From Bradyrhizobium diazoefficiens (GTDB taxonomy: Bacteria > Pseudomonadota > Alphaproteobacteria > Rhizobiales > Xanthobacteraceae): a stretch of 64,000 bases of DNA. Within the stretch, counting starts at the first letter, position 1; each line of letters begins with the position of its first letter. Shown piece by piece: positions 47,254 to 55,727 of this stretch. The DNA lies in assembly GCF_016616885.1 (NCBI RefSeq), contig NZ_CP067102.1, forward strand, positions 1,578,501-1,642,500, read 5' to 3'. The notes beneath the pieces were generated by a model. That model worked only from the letters and a program-made list of their open reading frames with translations, ran no database searches and was not told the origin of the DNA. The translations under genes were made by a program, and so were the position numbers.

Positions 47254-48126
47254 TTACGCTTGTCCCGACATCTCCGCATCAATGACGAGGCCGAACCGCT
47301 GCGCCGCACCTCGAAGGACCGCACTTAAGGTCGCGCTGGCGATTGCCCGGCCGCGATCGTCGATACCGGTCCATTGCGCCAGTATGCCGCGCGGGTCGAT
47401 CTCGAGCAGCTTGACGCCACAAGGGACCTCGGTCCCATCACGGATGATGCCGCGCAATACGCCATCGCGCGGCGCCATGATGGGCATCCCGGAGAGATGA
47501 CCGAGCACGAGATCCTTGTCGACATGCGTTCCAATTGCGATCGATGTTCGCCAGGTGCCAACGAAATTGGAATAAACAAAACGTTCCGCGCCGAGATCAC
47601 CGAGCCGGCTCGCAATTCCGTCAGCCGCATCCGTCCACCCATCTCGCTGGACCAGGCCGATCCTGCCGGGCCGGGTTTCGATCGCGACATCGCAGTTCGA
47701 GCTTCCGGAGAAGCCGGGGCCCAGACCTATTGTCAGTCCCGCGAGCCGCCGCAGGTCGGGCCTGATCCGGCGCTTCTGCAGACGCGCGTCGATCAGCACA
47801 TCAATACGGCGGATCGGCAGCAGGTCGACAAGGCCGAGATGGGAGACGATCACCCGTCTTCGTCGGCTAGCGTCCTCGCGTAGCGCTCTAAGCACCTGCA
47901 TGGCCTCGTCGAGGCGCTCACCCACAATATCTTCGACCTGTGCGATCCCGGCGAACAGAGCGTCATGGAAGGCCATCCTGCGCCGGATCACAGGCGGATC
48001 GGGATCATGCGACAGCACAACGCAAGTTCCGCCGCGCGCAAGCTGGATGGCGATCGCGGATGCAATCTCGTTGGTGCCGAGGATAATCGCGAACAGTCGA
48101 CCCTGGTGATCAGTTCCTGGAGACAT
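47254..48126 (-). CDS. YqeB/EF2563-family molybdenum-hydroxylase accessory protein
   Basis: 290 residues from the ATG at 48126 (GAGG five bases upstream); a frame from 48174 is longer. It shows an N-terminal Rossmann-like ILGTNEIASAIAIQLARGG, then DVLIDARLQKRRIRPDL, LTIGLGPGFSGSSNCDVAIE, then MPIMAPRDGVLRGIIRDG, CGVKLLEIDPRG and DDRGRAIASATLSAVLRG. These are the ordered blocks of the selenium-dependent molybdenum hydroxylase maturation family (YqeB). No molybdenum hydroxylase or selenium gene is in view; placement between nif operons next to a radical SAM enzyme hints at a role in Mo or cofactor handling, which is inference. Confidence 0.8.
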   Translation of the reverse strand: MSPGTDHQGRLFAIILGTNEIASAIAIQLARGGTCVVLSHDPDPPVIRRRMAFHDALFAGIAQVEDIVGERLDEAMQVLRALREDASRRRRVIVSHLGLVDLLPIRRIDVLIDARLQKRRIRPDLRRLAGLTIGLGPGFSGSSNCDVAIETRPGRIGLVQRDGWTDAADGIASRLGDLGAERFVYSNFVGTWRTSIAIGTHVDKDLVLGHLSGMPIMAPRDGVLRGIIRDGTEVPCGVKLLEIDPRGILAQWTGIDDRGRAIASATLSAVLRGAAQRFGLVIDAEMSGQA

Positions 48127-48737
48127 TTGGACCTCGAAGAGAAGTGTCCTCGCTGCAGCAAACGCTGCCGACAACGCAGTTGCGCTGCATGATTACGGTG
48201 AGGCACGTGAGCAAGAGCCGCGCCAATTAACAGGGGCCCGAGTGCTGGTCCCGCGAATGACAGCAGGGCCGTTCACTGTGAGTTATGTGCCAAAGCAAGC
48301 GAATGGCTTGTTGCAGAGCCGTAAACCTGTTTGGAAAAGCACATCGCGTAAAATCCCGAATCGATCCACGTTGCTCTTCAGTCAAACCTCCTACAGTGCG
48401 CCTGGGCGCATGCATTTCCATCGCGTGATCGTTGACTCGAACGACAGCCGCAGGTCGTCGGCTGTCCCCGTGTGGTGTGCTGGAGCCAAGCCGTTTCTTT
48501 TGCACCCGAAGTTTGGAATCGCCATCAATTCGGGGGCGAACGCCGGCAGTTCTTCCGCGCCAACGGCATCTGGCTGATGCGTGGCAAGGAAGATCGCATC
48601 GAGCGCCGCACGCTCGCTGCGTTGACGCGCTGCAGCGCGCGCGGCTCACGCTCATCACTGCGATGGAAATGGAGGGCACATCTGCTGACGGTTTGACCTG
48701 TCGAGGAGGGCGCCTTGGCCAGATTCGAAGCCAGCGC
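48127..48737. other. Noncoding stretch
   Basis: 610 bases with overlapping unsupported frames on both strands; no promoter class, repeat or RNA recognised. Confidence 0.35.
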
Positions 48738-49328
48738 TCAGACCGGGCGGTTCTGGTTGCGGTTCTTCACGGGCCCCATCCGCTTTAGCCCGTCCTCGTA
48801 AGTAATCTCCTCATAGGAGACATCGAGGGCCACGGCTGCGTTGAGCAGGTAATCCAGCTTGCCGCCTGCATCGAACTTCTTGAAGTCGTTCTTGTCGAGC
48901 CCGGCCAACCCCATCATCTCTTTCCAGACGGTCGATTCATCGCACGGGAGGATGTGGAAGCTGATGTCGCCGACCTTGGTCCGGTACTTCGCCAACAGAT
49001 CTATATTGTTGCAGAACATGAAGTAGCGCCCGTCAGGCCTCAGCGCGCCGTCAAGAACGCTGCCGACCTCGGTGAGATAGGCCAATGAATGCAGATAGCC
49101 GGCCAGCACCGGGATCGTGCTTTCGCCCTCCTGCACGATCGTCAAGACCTGCTCGATTGAATATTCCGGCGGCCGCTTCTCGTCCGCGAGCTGGGCCTGG
49201 AACTTCAGCGCGATATCGCCACGAAAACCGAATCGGCCCGGCTTGGCCGTCTCGCCCTTGAGTACGGCATTGAGAAGTCGTCCCTCCTTGTCCAGCCGGC
49301 CGAGCGCGGTGTTCTCGATTGCAGTCAT
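48738..49328 (-). CDS. Unknown protein with a possible RpoN promoter
   Basis: 196 residues from the ATG at 49328 (MTAIENTALGRLDKEGRLLN); the frame stays open to 49388 but that part overlaps the putative promoter. Features include KPGRFGFRGDIALKFQAQLA, IEQVLTIVQEGESTIPVLAG, YFMFCNNIDLLAKYRTKVGD and DISFHILPCDESTVWKEMMG; two cysteines, no transmembrane segment, so a soluble cytoplasmic protein. No family recognised. It is divergent from the iscA-nifU-nifS operon and has a -24/-12-like element at 49384-49399, so it may belong to the NifA/RpoN regulon. Confidence 0.75.
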   Translation of the reverse strand: MTAIENTALGRLDKEGRLLNAVLKGETAKPGRFGFRGDIALKFQAQLADEKRPPEYSIEQVLTIVQEGESTIPVLAGYLHSLAYLTEVGSVLDGALRPDGRYFMFCNNIDLLAKYRTKVGDISFHILPCDESTVWKEMMGLAGLDKNDFKKFDAGGKLDYLLNAAVALDVSYEEITYEDGLKRMGPVKNRNQNRPV

Positions 49329-49383
49329 GAAAATCGTCCTCGATCTAAGCTCATCGCCGGCCCTCGACCGGCACAACACGGAA

Positions 49384-49399
49384 TGCAAATTGCTTGCCG
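49384..49399 (-). promoter_or_regulatory. Candidate RpoN promoter, minus strand
   Basis: On the minus strand CGGCAAGCAATTTGCA keeps the invariant GG and GC at the correct 10-base separation and the TTTGC block. It differs from consensus at the first and sixth positions. It lies 56 bases before the ATG of the unknown gene. Confidence 0.45.
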
Positions 49400-49549
49400 G
49401 CCCTGGGACTGCGCTTCACTTGCGTAGCACCTGAAGAAACGAGACGTGCGCGCTTCACTCCCGAAAACGGCATCGTCAGGAAGACGACACGGGTCGCAAA
49501 GCCAACAGGCAGGAATTGAAAAACTCAAGCCTATCAGGCGCGTGTGCGC

Positions 49550-49565
49550 TGGCATGCGATTTGCC
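49550..49565 (+). promoter_or_regulatory. RpoN promoter of the iscA-nifU-nifS-nifT-SIR2 unit
   Basis: TGGCATGCGATTTGCC, nearly the same as the nifV element TGGCATGCGGTTTGCC. It lies 42 bases before the iscA-like start. I found no exact TGT-N10-ACA site in the 160 bases upstream. Confidence 0.75.
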
Positions 49566-49606
49566 AACTTGCAGCCAGCCAAGCCACGCAGGTGAAAGGG
49601 TGAGCC

Positions 49607-49921
49607 ATGATCAATTTGACAGATAACGCACTGAACGCGATCAGGGGCGTGATTTCAACATCGGGAGCGAGCGGCTTGCGCATTACGGTTGAGTCCGGCG
49701 GCTGTGCCGGCTTCAAATACATCATGGGCTTGGCCAATGAGACGAAATCCGACGATACCGTGATCGAGCGCGACGGGGTCAGGTTGTTTCTCGACAACGA
49801 CAGCCACAAATATCTCGCCGGCACCACCATCGATTTCGTGCTGGCGCAGGAGGGCTCGGGATTCACCTTCGACAACCCGAACGCCAAGGCAAACTGCTCG
49901 TGCGGCAAATCCTTCGGCTGA
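49607..49921 (+). CDS. IscA/HesB-type iron-sulfur assembly protein
   Basis: 104 residues (MINLTDNALNAIRGVISTSG). The A-type carrier cysteines are present: Cys in GGCAGFKY (about residue 36) and CSCGKSF at the C terminus. Such proteins receive and deliver Fe-S clusters. AAGGG precedes the ATG. First gene of a unit with the NifU-type C-domain protein and nifS, so it most likely serves nitrogenase Fe-S supply. Confidence 0.92.
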   Translation: MINLTDNALNAIRGVISTSGASGLRITVESGGCAGFKYIMGLANETKSDDTVIERDGVRLFLDNDSHKYLAGTTIDFVLAQEGSGFTFDNPNAKANCSCGKSFG

Positions 49922-49938
49922 TGAAAGGGATCACAAGC

Positions 49939-50229
49939 ATGCTGGCCGAATCCAAGCATCTGAAGCAAACGCCGGCCACTGAGGTGGACCGGGAGCAAGT
50001 GATTCGCACTGTGATCGAGGAGATCCGCCCCAATCTGAAACGCGATGGCGGTGACTGTCAACTGGTTGCCATCGACGGCACCAAGATCATGGTCAAGCTG
50101 ACCGGGGCCTGTGTGCTCTGCAAGCTGTCAGCTGCAACGCTTGAGGGCATTCAGGCGCGGCTGATCGAAAAGCTCGGCGAATTCGTTCGCCTGATCCCCG
50201 TCGCCGGCGCACCGACGGCGCCACATTGA
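49939..50229 (+). CDS. NifU C-terminal (NFU) domain protein
   Basis: 96 residues from the ATG at 49939 (AAAGGGA upstream); an ATG at 49921 overlapping the previous stop would add six. The core reads VIRTVIEEIRPNLKRDGGDC, then KLTGACVLCKLSAATL with the CxxC that holds a transferable 4Fe-4S cluster. It is only the NFU domain; the N-terminal scaffold and 2Fe-2S domains of full NifU are absent, and the IscA-like protein next door may compensate. Its stop overlaps the nifS start. Confidence 0.92.
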   Translation: MLAESKHLKQTPATEVDREQVIRTVIEEIRPNLKRDGGDCQLVAIDGTKIMVKLTGACVLCKLSAATLEGIQARLIEKLGEFVRLIPVAGAPTAPH

Positions 50230-51419
50230 GCAAGGCTTCAGTGGCGGTTTATCTCGACAACAATGCGACGACCCGAACGGACCCGTCGGTCGTGCAGGCC
50301 ATGTTGCCATTCTTTACCGAAGAGTTCGGCAATGCCTCCTCAGCCCATGCCTTCGGCAGGCAGGTCGCGGGCGCGATGGGGCAGGCACGCCGCAGCGTGC
50401 AGTCGTTGTTAGGGGCTGCCCACGATGATGAGATCGTCTTCACCTCTGGCGGAACGGAATCCAACAATGCCGCCATTGTCTCGGCGCTTGCGAGGCAGGA
50501 GGGTCGGGACGAGATCGTCACCACCTCGGTCGAGCATCAGGCGATCCTGGCGCTGGTCGAACAGTTGGCTAAAAGCGGCGTCAAAGTTCATCTGATCGCG
50601 GTGGATTCGCGCGGCCGGCTCGACCTTGAAGCGTTTCGATCGGCGCTTGGACCACGTACGGCGATTGCATCGGTGATGTGGGCCAACAACGAGACCGGCA
50701 CTATCTTCCCGGTGGAACGTCTGGCCGCCTGGACGCGTGCCTCCGGCGCGCTGTTTCATACCGATGCCGTGCAGGCGGTCGGCAGGGTACCCATTGACCT
50801 GAAGGCTAGCGTTATCGACATGCTGTCGCTGTCCGGGCACAAGCTGCACGGACCCAAGGGGATCGGCGCGCTTTATTTGCGCAAAGGCACGAACTTCAGA
50901 CCGCTGATCTGGGGCGGAGCCCAGGAACGCCGTCGCCGCGGCGGAACCGAGAACGTCCCGGGCATCGTCGGCCTCGGAAAGGCGGCAGAGCTTGCCGCAG
51001 AGCGGCTCGACGGAGCGTGCGTTCGTGTTGCGGCGCTACGCGATCGCCTGGAGCAACTGATATTGCAGAGCGGGCACTGCGAGGTCCTTGGCGATCCCAG
51101 TAACCGGCTGTCGAACACAACCAATATCGCCTTCGACGGTCTCGATGGCGAAGCGATCCTCCATCACCTTAATCGCGCCGGCATTGCCGCGTCGCTCGGA
51201 TCGGCCTGTAGCTCCGGCGCGATGGAGCCCTCGCATGTCCTGCGCGCCATGCAGGTGCCGGCAAACAGCCTGCACGGCGCGATCCGCTTTTCGCTATCCC
51301 ATGAAACCACCGATGAAGAGATCAACCAGGTCGCGCGTGCGCTATCCGAAATCCTGGCTCGTCTGCGTGGCATGTCCCGAGAGCTCGCCCCGCTAGCAAT
51401 TCGTAATTCCTGGAGTTGA
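50226..51419 (+). CDS. nifS: Cysteine desulfurase NifS
   Basis: PLP enzyme releasing sulfur from cysteine for nitrogenase Fe-S clusters. 397 residues from a TTG at 50226 that overlaps the previous stop; a GTG at 50241 (giving a start next to VYLDNNATT) is equally plausible. Motifs are VYLDNNATT, FTSGGTESNNAA, SVEHQAIL, ANNETGTIFPV, SLSGHKLHGPKG with the PLP lysine at about 206, and GSACSSGAMEPSHV with the catalytic cysteine at about 328. Full length for group I desulfurases. Confidence 0.96.
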   Translation: MSKASVAVYLDNNATTRTDPSVVQAMLPFFTEEFGNASSAHAFGRQVAGAMGQARRSVQSLLGAAHDDEIVFTSGGTESNNAAIVSALARQEGRDEIVTTSVEHQAILALVEQLAKSGVKVHLIAVDSRGRLDLEAFRSALGPRTAIASVMWANNETGTIFPVERLAAWTRASGALFHTDAVQAVGRVPIDLKASVIDMLSLSGHKLHGPKGIGALYLRKGTNFRPLIWGGAQERRRRGGTENVPGIVGLGKAAELAAERLDGACVRVAALRDRLEQLILQSGHCEVLGDPSNRLSNTTNIAFDGLDGEAILHHLNRAGIAASLGSACSSGAMEPSHVLRAMQVPANSLHGAIRFSLSHETTDEEINQVARALSEILARLRGMSRELAPLAIRNSWS

Positions 51420-51423
51420 TCTC

Positions 51424-51648
51424 ATGAAAATCATGATCCGCCGCTCTCCGGAGGCGGGCTTGTCGATTTACGTGCCGAAGAAGGATATTGAAGAGAGAAT
51501 CGTCGAATCCGAGCACGAGACGCTGTGGGGCGGTTGGATCAGATTGACGAATGGATGGGTGCTCTGTCTGCCCGAACTGGCGAGCGATACGCCGCTGCCG
51601 ATCACGATCAATGCCAAAAGAGTTGGCGGGGACGGCGATGAACGATGA
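51424..51648 (+). CDS. nifT: NifT/FixU
   Basis: 74 residues: [40 protein letters not shown], then [13 protein letters not shown]. This is the complete NifT/FixU family pattern. The role in nitrogen fixation is undefined; mutants in several diazotrophs have little phenotype. Four bases after nifS and overlapping the next start by 4 bases. Confidence 0.92.
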   Translation: MKIMIRRSPEAGLSIYVPKKDIEERIVESEHETLWGGWIRLTNGWVLCLPELASDTPLPITINAKRVGGDGDER

Positions 51649-52508
51649 GCGCGCTGCCACAAATCACCGTTCTCAAGGGGACGGATGCGGAGGCGTTGCT
51701 CGCCGATGTTGCGGCGAGACTCCGTGCCGGCAGCATTGTTCCCTATCTCGGCCCCGGCCTCGCCGCGTTGTCCAAGCCTGACGTGCCATTGACACCTGAT
51801 GCGCTGGCGATCTTCTTCGGCACCAAGATCGCGCTGCCGCGCCGGGCCCGCGGCAATGTCTGGGCTGCAGCACAACATATCGAGAGCCGCAAGCATCGGT
51901 CCACTGTGACGGGCCTGATGGCCCAGGCGTTTGCCGCACCGGTCGAGCCGGCGGCCTTGCATCGTCATCTCGCTGCGTTACGCTTACCGATGATCGTCGA
52001 TACCTGGTATGATGGCGCGATGCGCGCGGCACTTGCCAAGCATGACGGATGGGGCGAAATCCAGGGCATCACCCGCGCCGGCATCGGCGAGGTCCGCTGG
52101 TATCGTTTCTATGACGCCGATGGCAACGAGGTCGATTCTCTGGCGGCCGGCAACTGGACCACGGTCCTCTACAAGCCACATGGCGGCGTGCTGCCGGCCA
52201 GAAACTTCCTGATCTCCGACGCCGATTATGTCGAGGTCCTGACCGAGATCGATATCCAGACGCCGATTCCGGGGATCGTCAAGCAGCGGCGGATTGGGCG
52301 GAGCTTTCTTTTCATCGGCTGTCGGTTCGACGATCAGCTGCTGCGCATTTATGCGCGGCAGATCATGAAGCGCTCGGCAGACGTTCACTACGCACTTGTT
52401 GAACCGGATGCGCTCTCGCGCAACGAGCTGAGATTCCTGATCGACCAAGGCTTGATCCCGCTCGCGATTGCGATCCCGCGCGCCGTGGAGATCTTGCTGG
52501 CCAATTAG
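51645..52508 (+). CDS. SIR2-like domain protein coupled to nifT
   Basis: 287 residues. It starts at an ATG inside the nifT stop (ATGA overlap). The N terminus [20 protein letters not shown] resembles the NAD-site start of SIR2-like proteins, but the GAGxS motif is replaced by GPGLA, so catalytic NAD hydrolysis or deacetylation is doubtful. Later segments [22 protein letters not shown] and [20 protein letters not shown] match the SIR2_2-type fold (the last being the conserved FIGxSxxD block). Part of the nifS-nifT transcription unit; its role in nitrogen fixation is not known to me. Confidence 0.75.
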   Translation: MSALPQITVLKGTDAEALLADVAARLRAGSIVPYLGPGLAALSKPDVPLTPDALAIFFGTKIALPRRARGNVWAAAQHIESRKHRSTVTGLMAQAFAAPVEPAALHRHLAALRLPMIVDTWYDGAMRAALAKHDGWGEIQGITRAGIGEVRWYRFYDADGNEVDSLAAGNWTTVLYKPHGGVLPARNFLISDADYVEVLTEIDIQTPIPGIVKQRRIGRSFLFIGCRFDDQLLRIYARQIMKRSADVHYALVEPDALSRNELRFLIDQGLIPLAIAIPRAVEILLAN

Positions 52509-52642
52509 AGGCGCTGGCAAAGCGAAGCTCGCCCACCTCGGTCCAGCCGTGGCAGCCGTCCGATCACAGTGAAAGGTGCCGGTGCCGCCGAGCGGGAGTG
52601 TCAATGGACAGGTGCCGTGATCGCTCCCGGGATCCCAACGCC
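52509..52642. other. Intergenic before the nifB control region
   Basis: Short stretch between the SIR2-like gene and the NifA sites of nifB; no terminator with a T-run is obvious. Confidence 0.3.
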
Positions 52643-52658
52643 TGTCGCATTTCCAACA
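52643..52658 (+). promoter_or_regulatory. NifA upstream activating site 1 of nifB
   Basis: TGTCGCATTTCCAACA, an exact TGT-N10-ACA, about 90-105 bases before the -24 element. Confidence 0.7.
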
Positions 52659-52672
52659 CGCCGTATGCTCGC

Positions 52673-52688
52673 TGTCGGCTGCGCAACA
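52673..52688 (+). promoter_or_regulatory. NifA upstream activating site 2 of nifB
   Basis: TGTCGGCTGCGCAACA, an exact TGT-N10-ACA, about 60-75 bases before the -24 element. Confidence 0.7.
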
Positions 52689-52747
52689 GCGCAGGTAGCT
52701 CTGACTAACTGATTGGCGGAGATGAGAAAATCGGTCGCCTGCGGCGA

Positions 52748-52763
52748 TGGCATGTGAGTTGCT
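52748..52763 (+). promoter_or_regulatory. RpoN promoter of nifB
   Basis: TGGCATGTGAGTTGCT fits TGGCAY-N5-TTGCW. It lies 70 bases before the chosen nifB ATG. Confidence 0.88.
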
Positions 52764-52832
52764 AATCCAAGTTCAGGAGTTCGCCCAGGAGTGGCTCCGG
52801 GAAGCCTGTTCGGCTTGGAGAAAGAATTGGAC

Positions 52833-54386
52833 ATGGACGCAGCGGAGCGCGGCAGCAGCGCTAGAAAGACACGAAATGGCGGCGAGACCACGCTGGCCAC
52901 CGAGCCTAAGAGCTGCGGCACCTTGGTCAGCCGCGGCAAAGCGAGCTGCGGGGCACACGGTGGCCAAGCCGATCTGCCGCCGGCGATCTGGGACAAGGTG
53001 AAGAAGCACCCCTGCTACAGCGTCGAGGCGCATCACCACTACGCGCGCATGCACGTTGCGGTGGCGCCAGCTTGCAACATGCAGTGCAACTACTGCAATC
53101 GCAAATATGACTGCGCCAACGAATCGCGCCCGGGCGTGACCAGCGAGAAGCTCACGCCCGAGCAGGCGGCCAAAAAGGTGCTCGCGGTCGCCTCCCGCAT
53201 TCCGCAGATGACCGTGCTTGGCATTGCCGGTCCCGGCGATCCCCTGGCCAATCCAGACAAGACTTTCAGGACTTTCGAGCTCGTGGCCAAAGCCGCGCCC
53301 GATATCAAACTATGTCTATCGACCAACGGGCTCGCCTTGCCGGATCACGTCGACACCATCGCCCGATTGAACATCGAGCACGTCACCATCACGATCAACA
53401 TGATCGATCCCGAGATCGGCACCCAGATCTATCCGTGGATCTTCTATAACCACAAGCGCTACCGCGGGATTGCGGCGGCGAAAATCTTGACCAGCCGTCA
53501 GTTCAAGGGTCTCGAAATGCTCTCCGCGCGAGGCATTCTCTGCAAGATCAATTCAGTCATGATCCCGGGCATCAACGAGCGGCACCTGGTTGAGGTCAAC
53601 AAAGCCGTGAAGTCGCGCGGCGCGTTCCTGCACAACATCATGCCGCTGATCGCAGCCCCCGAGCACGGCACCGTATTCGGCCTCAAGGGCCAGCGCGTGC
53701 CGAGGACAAGCGAATTGAAGGCGCTGCAGGACGCATGCGAAGGCGAGATGAACATGATGCGCCATTGCCGCCAATGCCGCGCCGACGCGGTCGGACTGCT
53801 CGGCGAGGATCGACGCGCGGAGTTTACGAAGGAGAAGATTGTGACCATGACCGTCAACTACGACCCTGAGGCGCGCAAGGCCTACCAGGCCAGGATCGAG
53901 GAGGAACGCCACGCCAGAATAGTTCCTACGCAGGAGGGAGCGGGGGAGCATGCAGGCGGGACAAGCGACATCAAAGTGCTGATCGCGGTCGCAACCAAGG
54001 ACGCTGGCCTGATCAACGAGCATTTTGGGCATGCCAAGGAGTTCCAGGTGTATGAAGTTTCGAGATCCGGCGCCAAATTCGTCGGTGACCGCCGCGTCGA
54101 TCACTACTGCCAGGGCGGTTATGGCGCGCAGGATGACCTTGCCGCCATCATCCGCTCCATCAATGACTGCCATGCCGTGTTCGTCGCCAGGATCGGCGGT
54201 CGGCCGAGGGGCGAACTCCACAAGGCTGGCATCGAGCCGGTCGATCAATACGCGCACGAGTTAATCGAGACGTCCGCGATCGCATGGTTCAGCTCTTATC
54301 TCGAGAAGGTGAAAAGCGGCGACATCCAGCATGTCGAACGGGGTGACGGAGCGATCCGGCAGGACCCGATGGTTTCGGTAGCGTGA
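52833..54386 (+). CDS. nifB: NifB, NifB-cofactor synthase
   Basis: Radical SAM enzyme that builds the 8Fe-9S-C NifB-cofactor, first committed step of FeMo-cofactor synthesis. 517 residues from the ATG at 52833 (GGAG upstream); an upstream in-frame start at 52791 would add 14. Radical SAM motif [14 protein letters not shown] (Cys81, 85, 88), then [13 protein letters not shown] and [12 protein letters not shown]. After about residue 370 comes a NifX-like domain ([20 protein letters not shown], then [20 protein letters not shown]), the fused architecture usual in proteobacteria. Own RpoN promoter with two NifA sites. Confidence 0.97.
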   Translation: MDAAERGSSARKTRNGGETTLATEPKSCGTLVSRGKASCGAHGGQADLPPAIWDKVKKHPCYSVEAHHHYARMHVAVAPACNMQCNYCNRKYDCANESRPGVTSEKLTPEQAAKKVLAVASRIPQMTVLGIAGPGDPLANPDKTFRTFELVAKAAPDIKLCLSTNGLALPDHVDTIARLNIEHVTITINMIDPEIGTQIYPWIFYNHKRYRGIAAAKILTSRQFKGLEMLSARGILCKINSVMIPGINERHLVEVNKAVKSRGAFLHNIMPLIAAPEHGTVFGLKGQRVPRTSELKALQDACEGEMNMMRHCRQCRADAVGLLGEDRRAEFTKEKIVTMTVNYDPEARKAYQARIEEERHARIVPTQEGAGEHAGGTSDIKVLIAVATKDAGLINEHFGHAKEFQVYEVSRSGAKFVGDRRVDHYCQGGYGAQDDLAAIIRSINDCHAVFVARIGGRPRGELHKAGIEPVDQYAHELIETSAIAWFSSYLEKVKSGDIQHVERGDGAIRQDPMVSVA

Positions 54387-54398
54387 AGAGGACATCGA

Positions 54399-54623
54399 AT
54401 GCCGTTCAAGATCATTTCTTCGCAATGCACGGGCTGCTCCGCTTGCGAGACCGAATGTCCCAACGTGGCGATCTTCGAGAAGGGCGGAACGTTCGTGATT
54501 GACCCAAAAAAATGTACCGAATGCTTCGGTCACTTCGAGGAGCCGCAATGTGTTGCGGTCTGCCCGGTCGACAAGACCTGCGTCATCGACACCTCATTGC
54601 CGCGATACCAGCCGCCGGCCTGA
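54399..54623 (+). CDS. fdxN: 2x 4Fe-4S ferredoxin downstream of nifB
   Basis: 74 residues, bacterial-type ferredoxin: [16 protein letters not shown], then [20 protein letters not shown] with the extended spacing between cysteines typical of the FdxN/FrxA proteins that follow nifB. A possible electron donor to NifB or nitrogenase. Twelve bases after nifB, hence one operon. Confidence 0.93.
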   Translation: MPFKIISSQCTGCSACETECPNVAIFEKGGTFVIDPKKCTECFGHFEEPQCVAVCPVDKTCVIDTSLPRYQPPA

Positions 54624-54636
54624 AAGCGTAAGCGTC

Positions 54637-54753
54637 ATGGAGTTCACGTTGACAGTAGCTGAAGAGAAAATCGCCCGCTTCATCCCGGCAGTTGGGGCCA
54701 CGGCGGCCAGCGAGCTCGCAGAATGCGACCCGATCAAGTTCACGACGGAGTGA
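54637..54753 (+). CDS. 38-residue conserved-position small protein
   Basis: MEFTLTVAEEKIARFIPAVG, then ATAASELAECDPIKFTTE. It fits tightly between the ferredoxin gene (13 bases upstream) and nifZ (3 bases downstream), with no overlap, which supports translation. One strand-helix pattern, one cysteine; no family recognised. It may be the remnant of a larger nif gene or a genuine micro-protein. Confidence 0.45.
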   Translation: MEFTLTVAEEKIARFIPAVGATAASELAECDPIKFTTE

Positions 54754-54756
54754 TGC

Positions 54757-55077
54757 ATGAACAACATCGTCCGCGACAGTGACGTCATAGAGCTGGATGG
54801 ACCGCCGGTTTTCAACCTTGGTGAAAAGGTGAGGGCCAATCGCACCGTCCGCAATGACGGGACCTATGCCGGCAAGGAGATCGGGGACGTCCTGGCCAAG
54901 AAAGGCGAGGTCGGTTACGTCGTTTCTATCGGCACGTTCCTGCAGCAATTCTACGTCTACGGCGTCGAGTTTCTTCAAACCGGCCGCCGCGTCGGAATGA
55001 AATGCAAGGAACTTGATTCGGTTGACGCACGCACCGAGCTCGAGGGCCCGCTATCGCGAGAAGGGCTCCCGTCATGA
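54757..55077 (+). CDS. nifZ: NifZ
   Basis: 106 residues. The core has PPVFNLGEKVRANRTVRNDG, then TYAGKEIGDVLAKKGEVGYV, VSIGTFLQQFYVYGVEFLQT and GRRVGMKCKELDS, the NifZ family pattern. NifZ assists maturation of the second P-cluster pair of the MoFe protein. In the nifB-fdxN unit, directly after the 38-residue ORF. Confidence 0.93.
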   Translation: MNNIVRDSDVIELDGPPVFNLGEKVRANRTVRNDGTYAGKEIGDVLAKKGEVGYVVSIGTFLQQFYVYGVEFLQTGRRVGMKCKELDSVDARTELEGPLSREGLPS

Positions 55078-55329
55078 TCGCGCCCCGTCATTCGACATCC
55101 GAATGGCGCCCGCGGCTCAGATCCGCCGGCAACCACACAAACGGCGGCTGTTTCACGGATGGTCGCCGGCTTGATGGACCTTTTGGCCGGCGTCGGCCGC
55201 ATCGGCGAGATCGTACGGTTGAGAGCGCACACACAAGCGAACGTACGGACCTAGCCTCTAGAGTTTTGCCGGGCGGCCGGTCGGCTGTCCTGAAGCGCAA
55301 AGAACGCGGCCTTAAAGGGGGCTTTCGCA

Positions 55330-55689
55330 ATGAATGCTGCGGTCATGAAAAGGGCAGTCGTCGGCCTGAATGCTCACCCGAACGAGGTCGATCGCAAGCG
55401 GATCGAATGTGCAATGGGCTCCCGCAGACGCTATCGTTATGTCTCACCCAGTGTGAAGCCGGTTAAGGGCGGCTATCTCATCGAGAGCCCCTGCTGCTCA
55501 CGCGACATCGACAAGGAGGGCCGCGTGATTGATGTCGCGTTGATCCATCATGACGCCATATGCGGATTGTGGAAGCTGTTCTGGAAAGACCATGCGCGAG
55601 GAAGCTGGCAATTCCACAGCGTCCATCAGCGGCTGAACGCAGTGACCGATGAGGTTAATGCCGATCTCGACCGGGTGTTCTGGCGATAA
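55330..55689 (+). CDS. DUF3024-like protein in the nif region
   Basis: 119 residues (an ATG at 55345 is an alternative start). The second half DVALIHHDAICGLWKLFWKD, then HARGSWQFHSVHQRLNAVTD and VNADLDRVFW, follows the DUF3024 scheme of a W-x-L-x-W strand pair, a W-x-F/Y-H strand and a terminal D...FW. An SPCCSRDID motif in the middle has adjacent cysteines. GGGGG-rich sequence lies upstream. Function unknown; it sits between nifZ and nifH. Confidence 0.6.
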   Translation: MNAAVMKRAVVGLNAHPNEVDRKRIECAMGSRRRYRYVSPSVKPVKGGYLIESPCCSRDIDKEGRVIDVALIHHDAICGLWKLFWKDHARGSWQFHSVHQRLNAVTDEVNADLDRVFWR

Positions 55690-55727
55690 CGCTATTGTTT
55701 ACGCCCACAAACGATAAAAGGCGGTCA

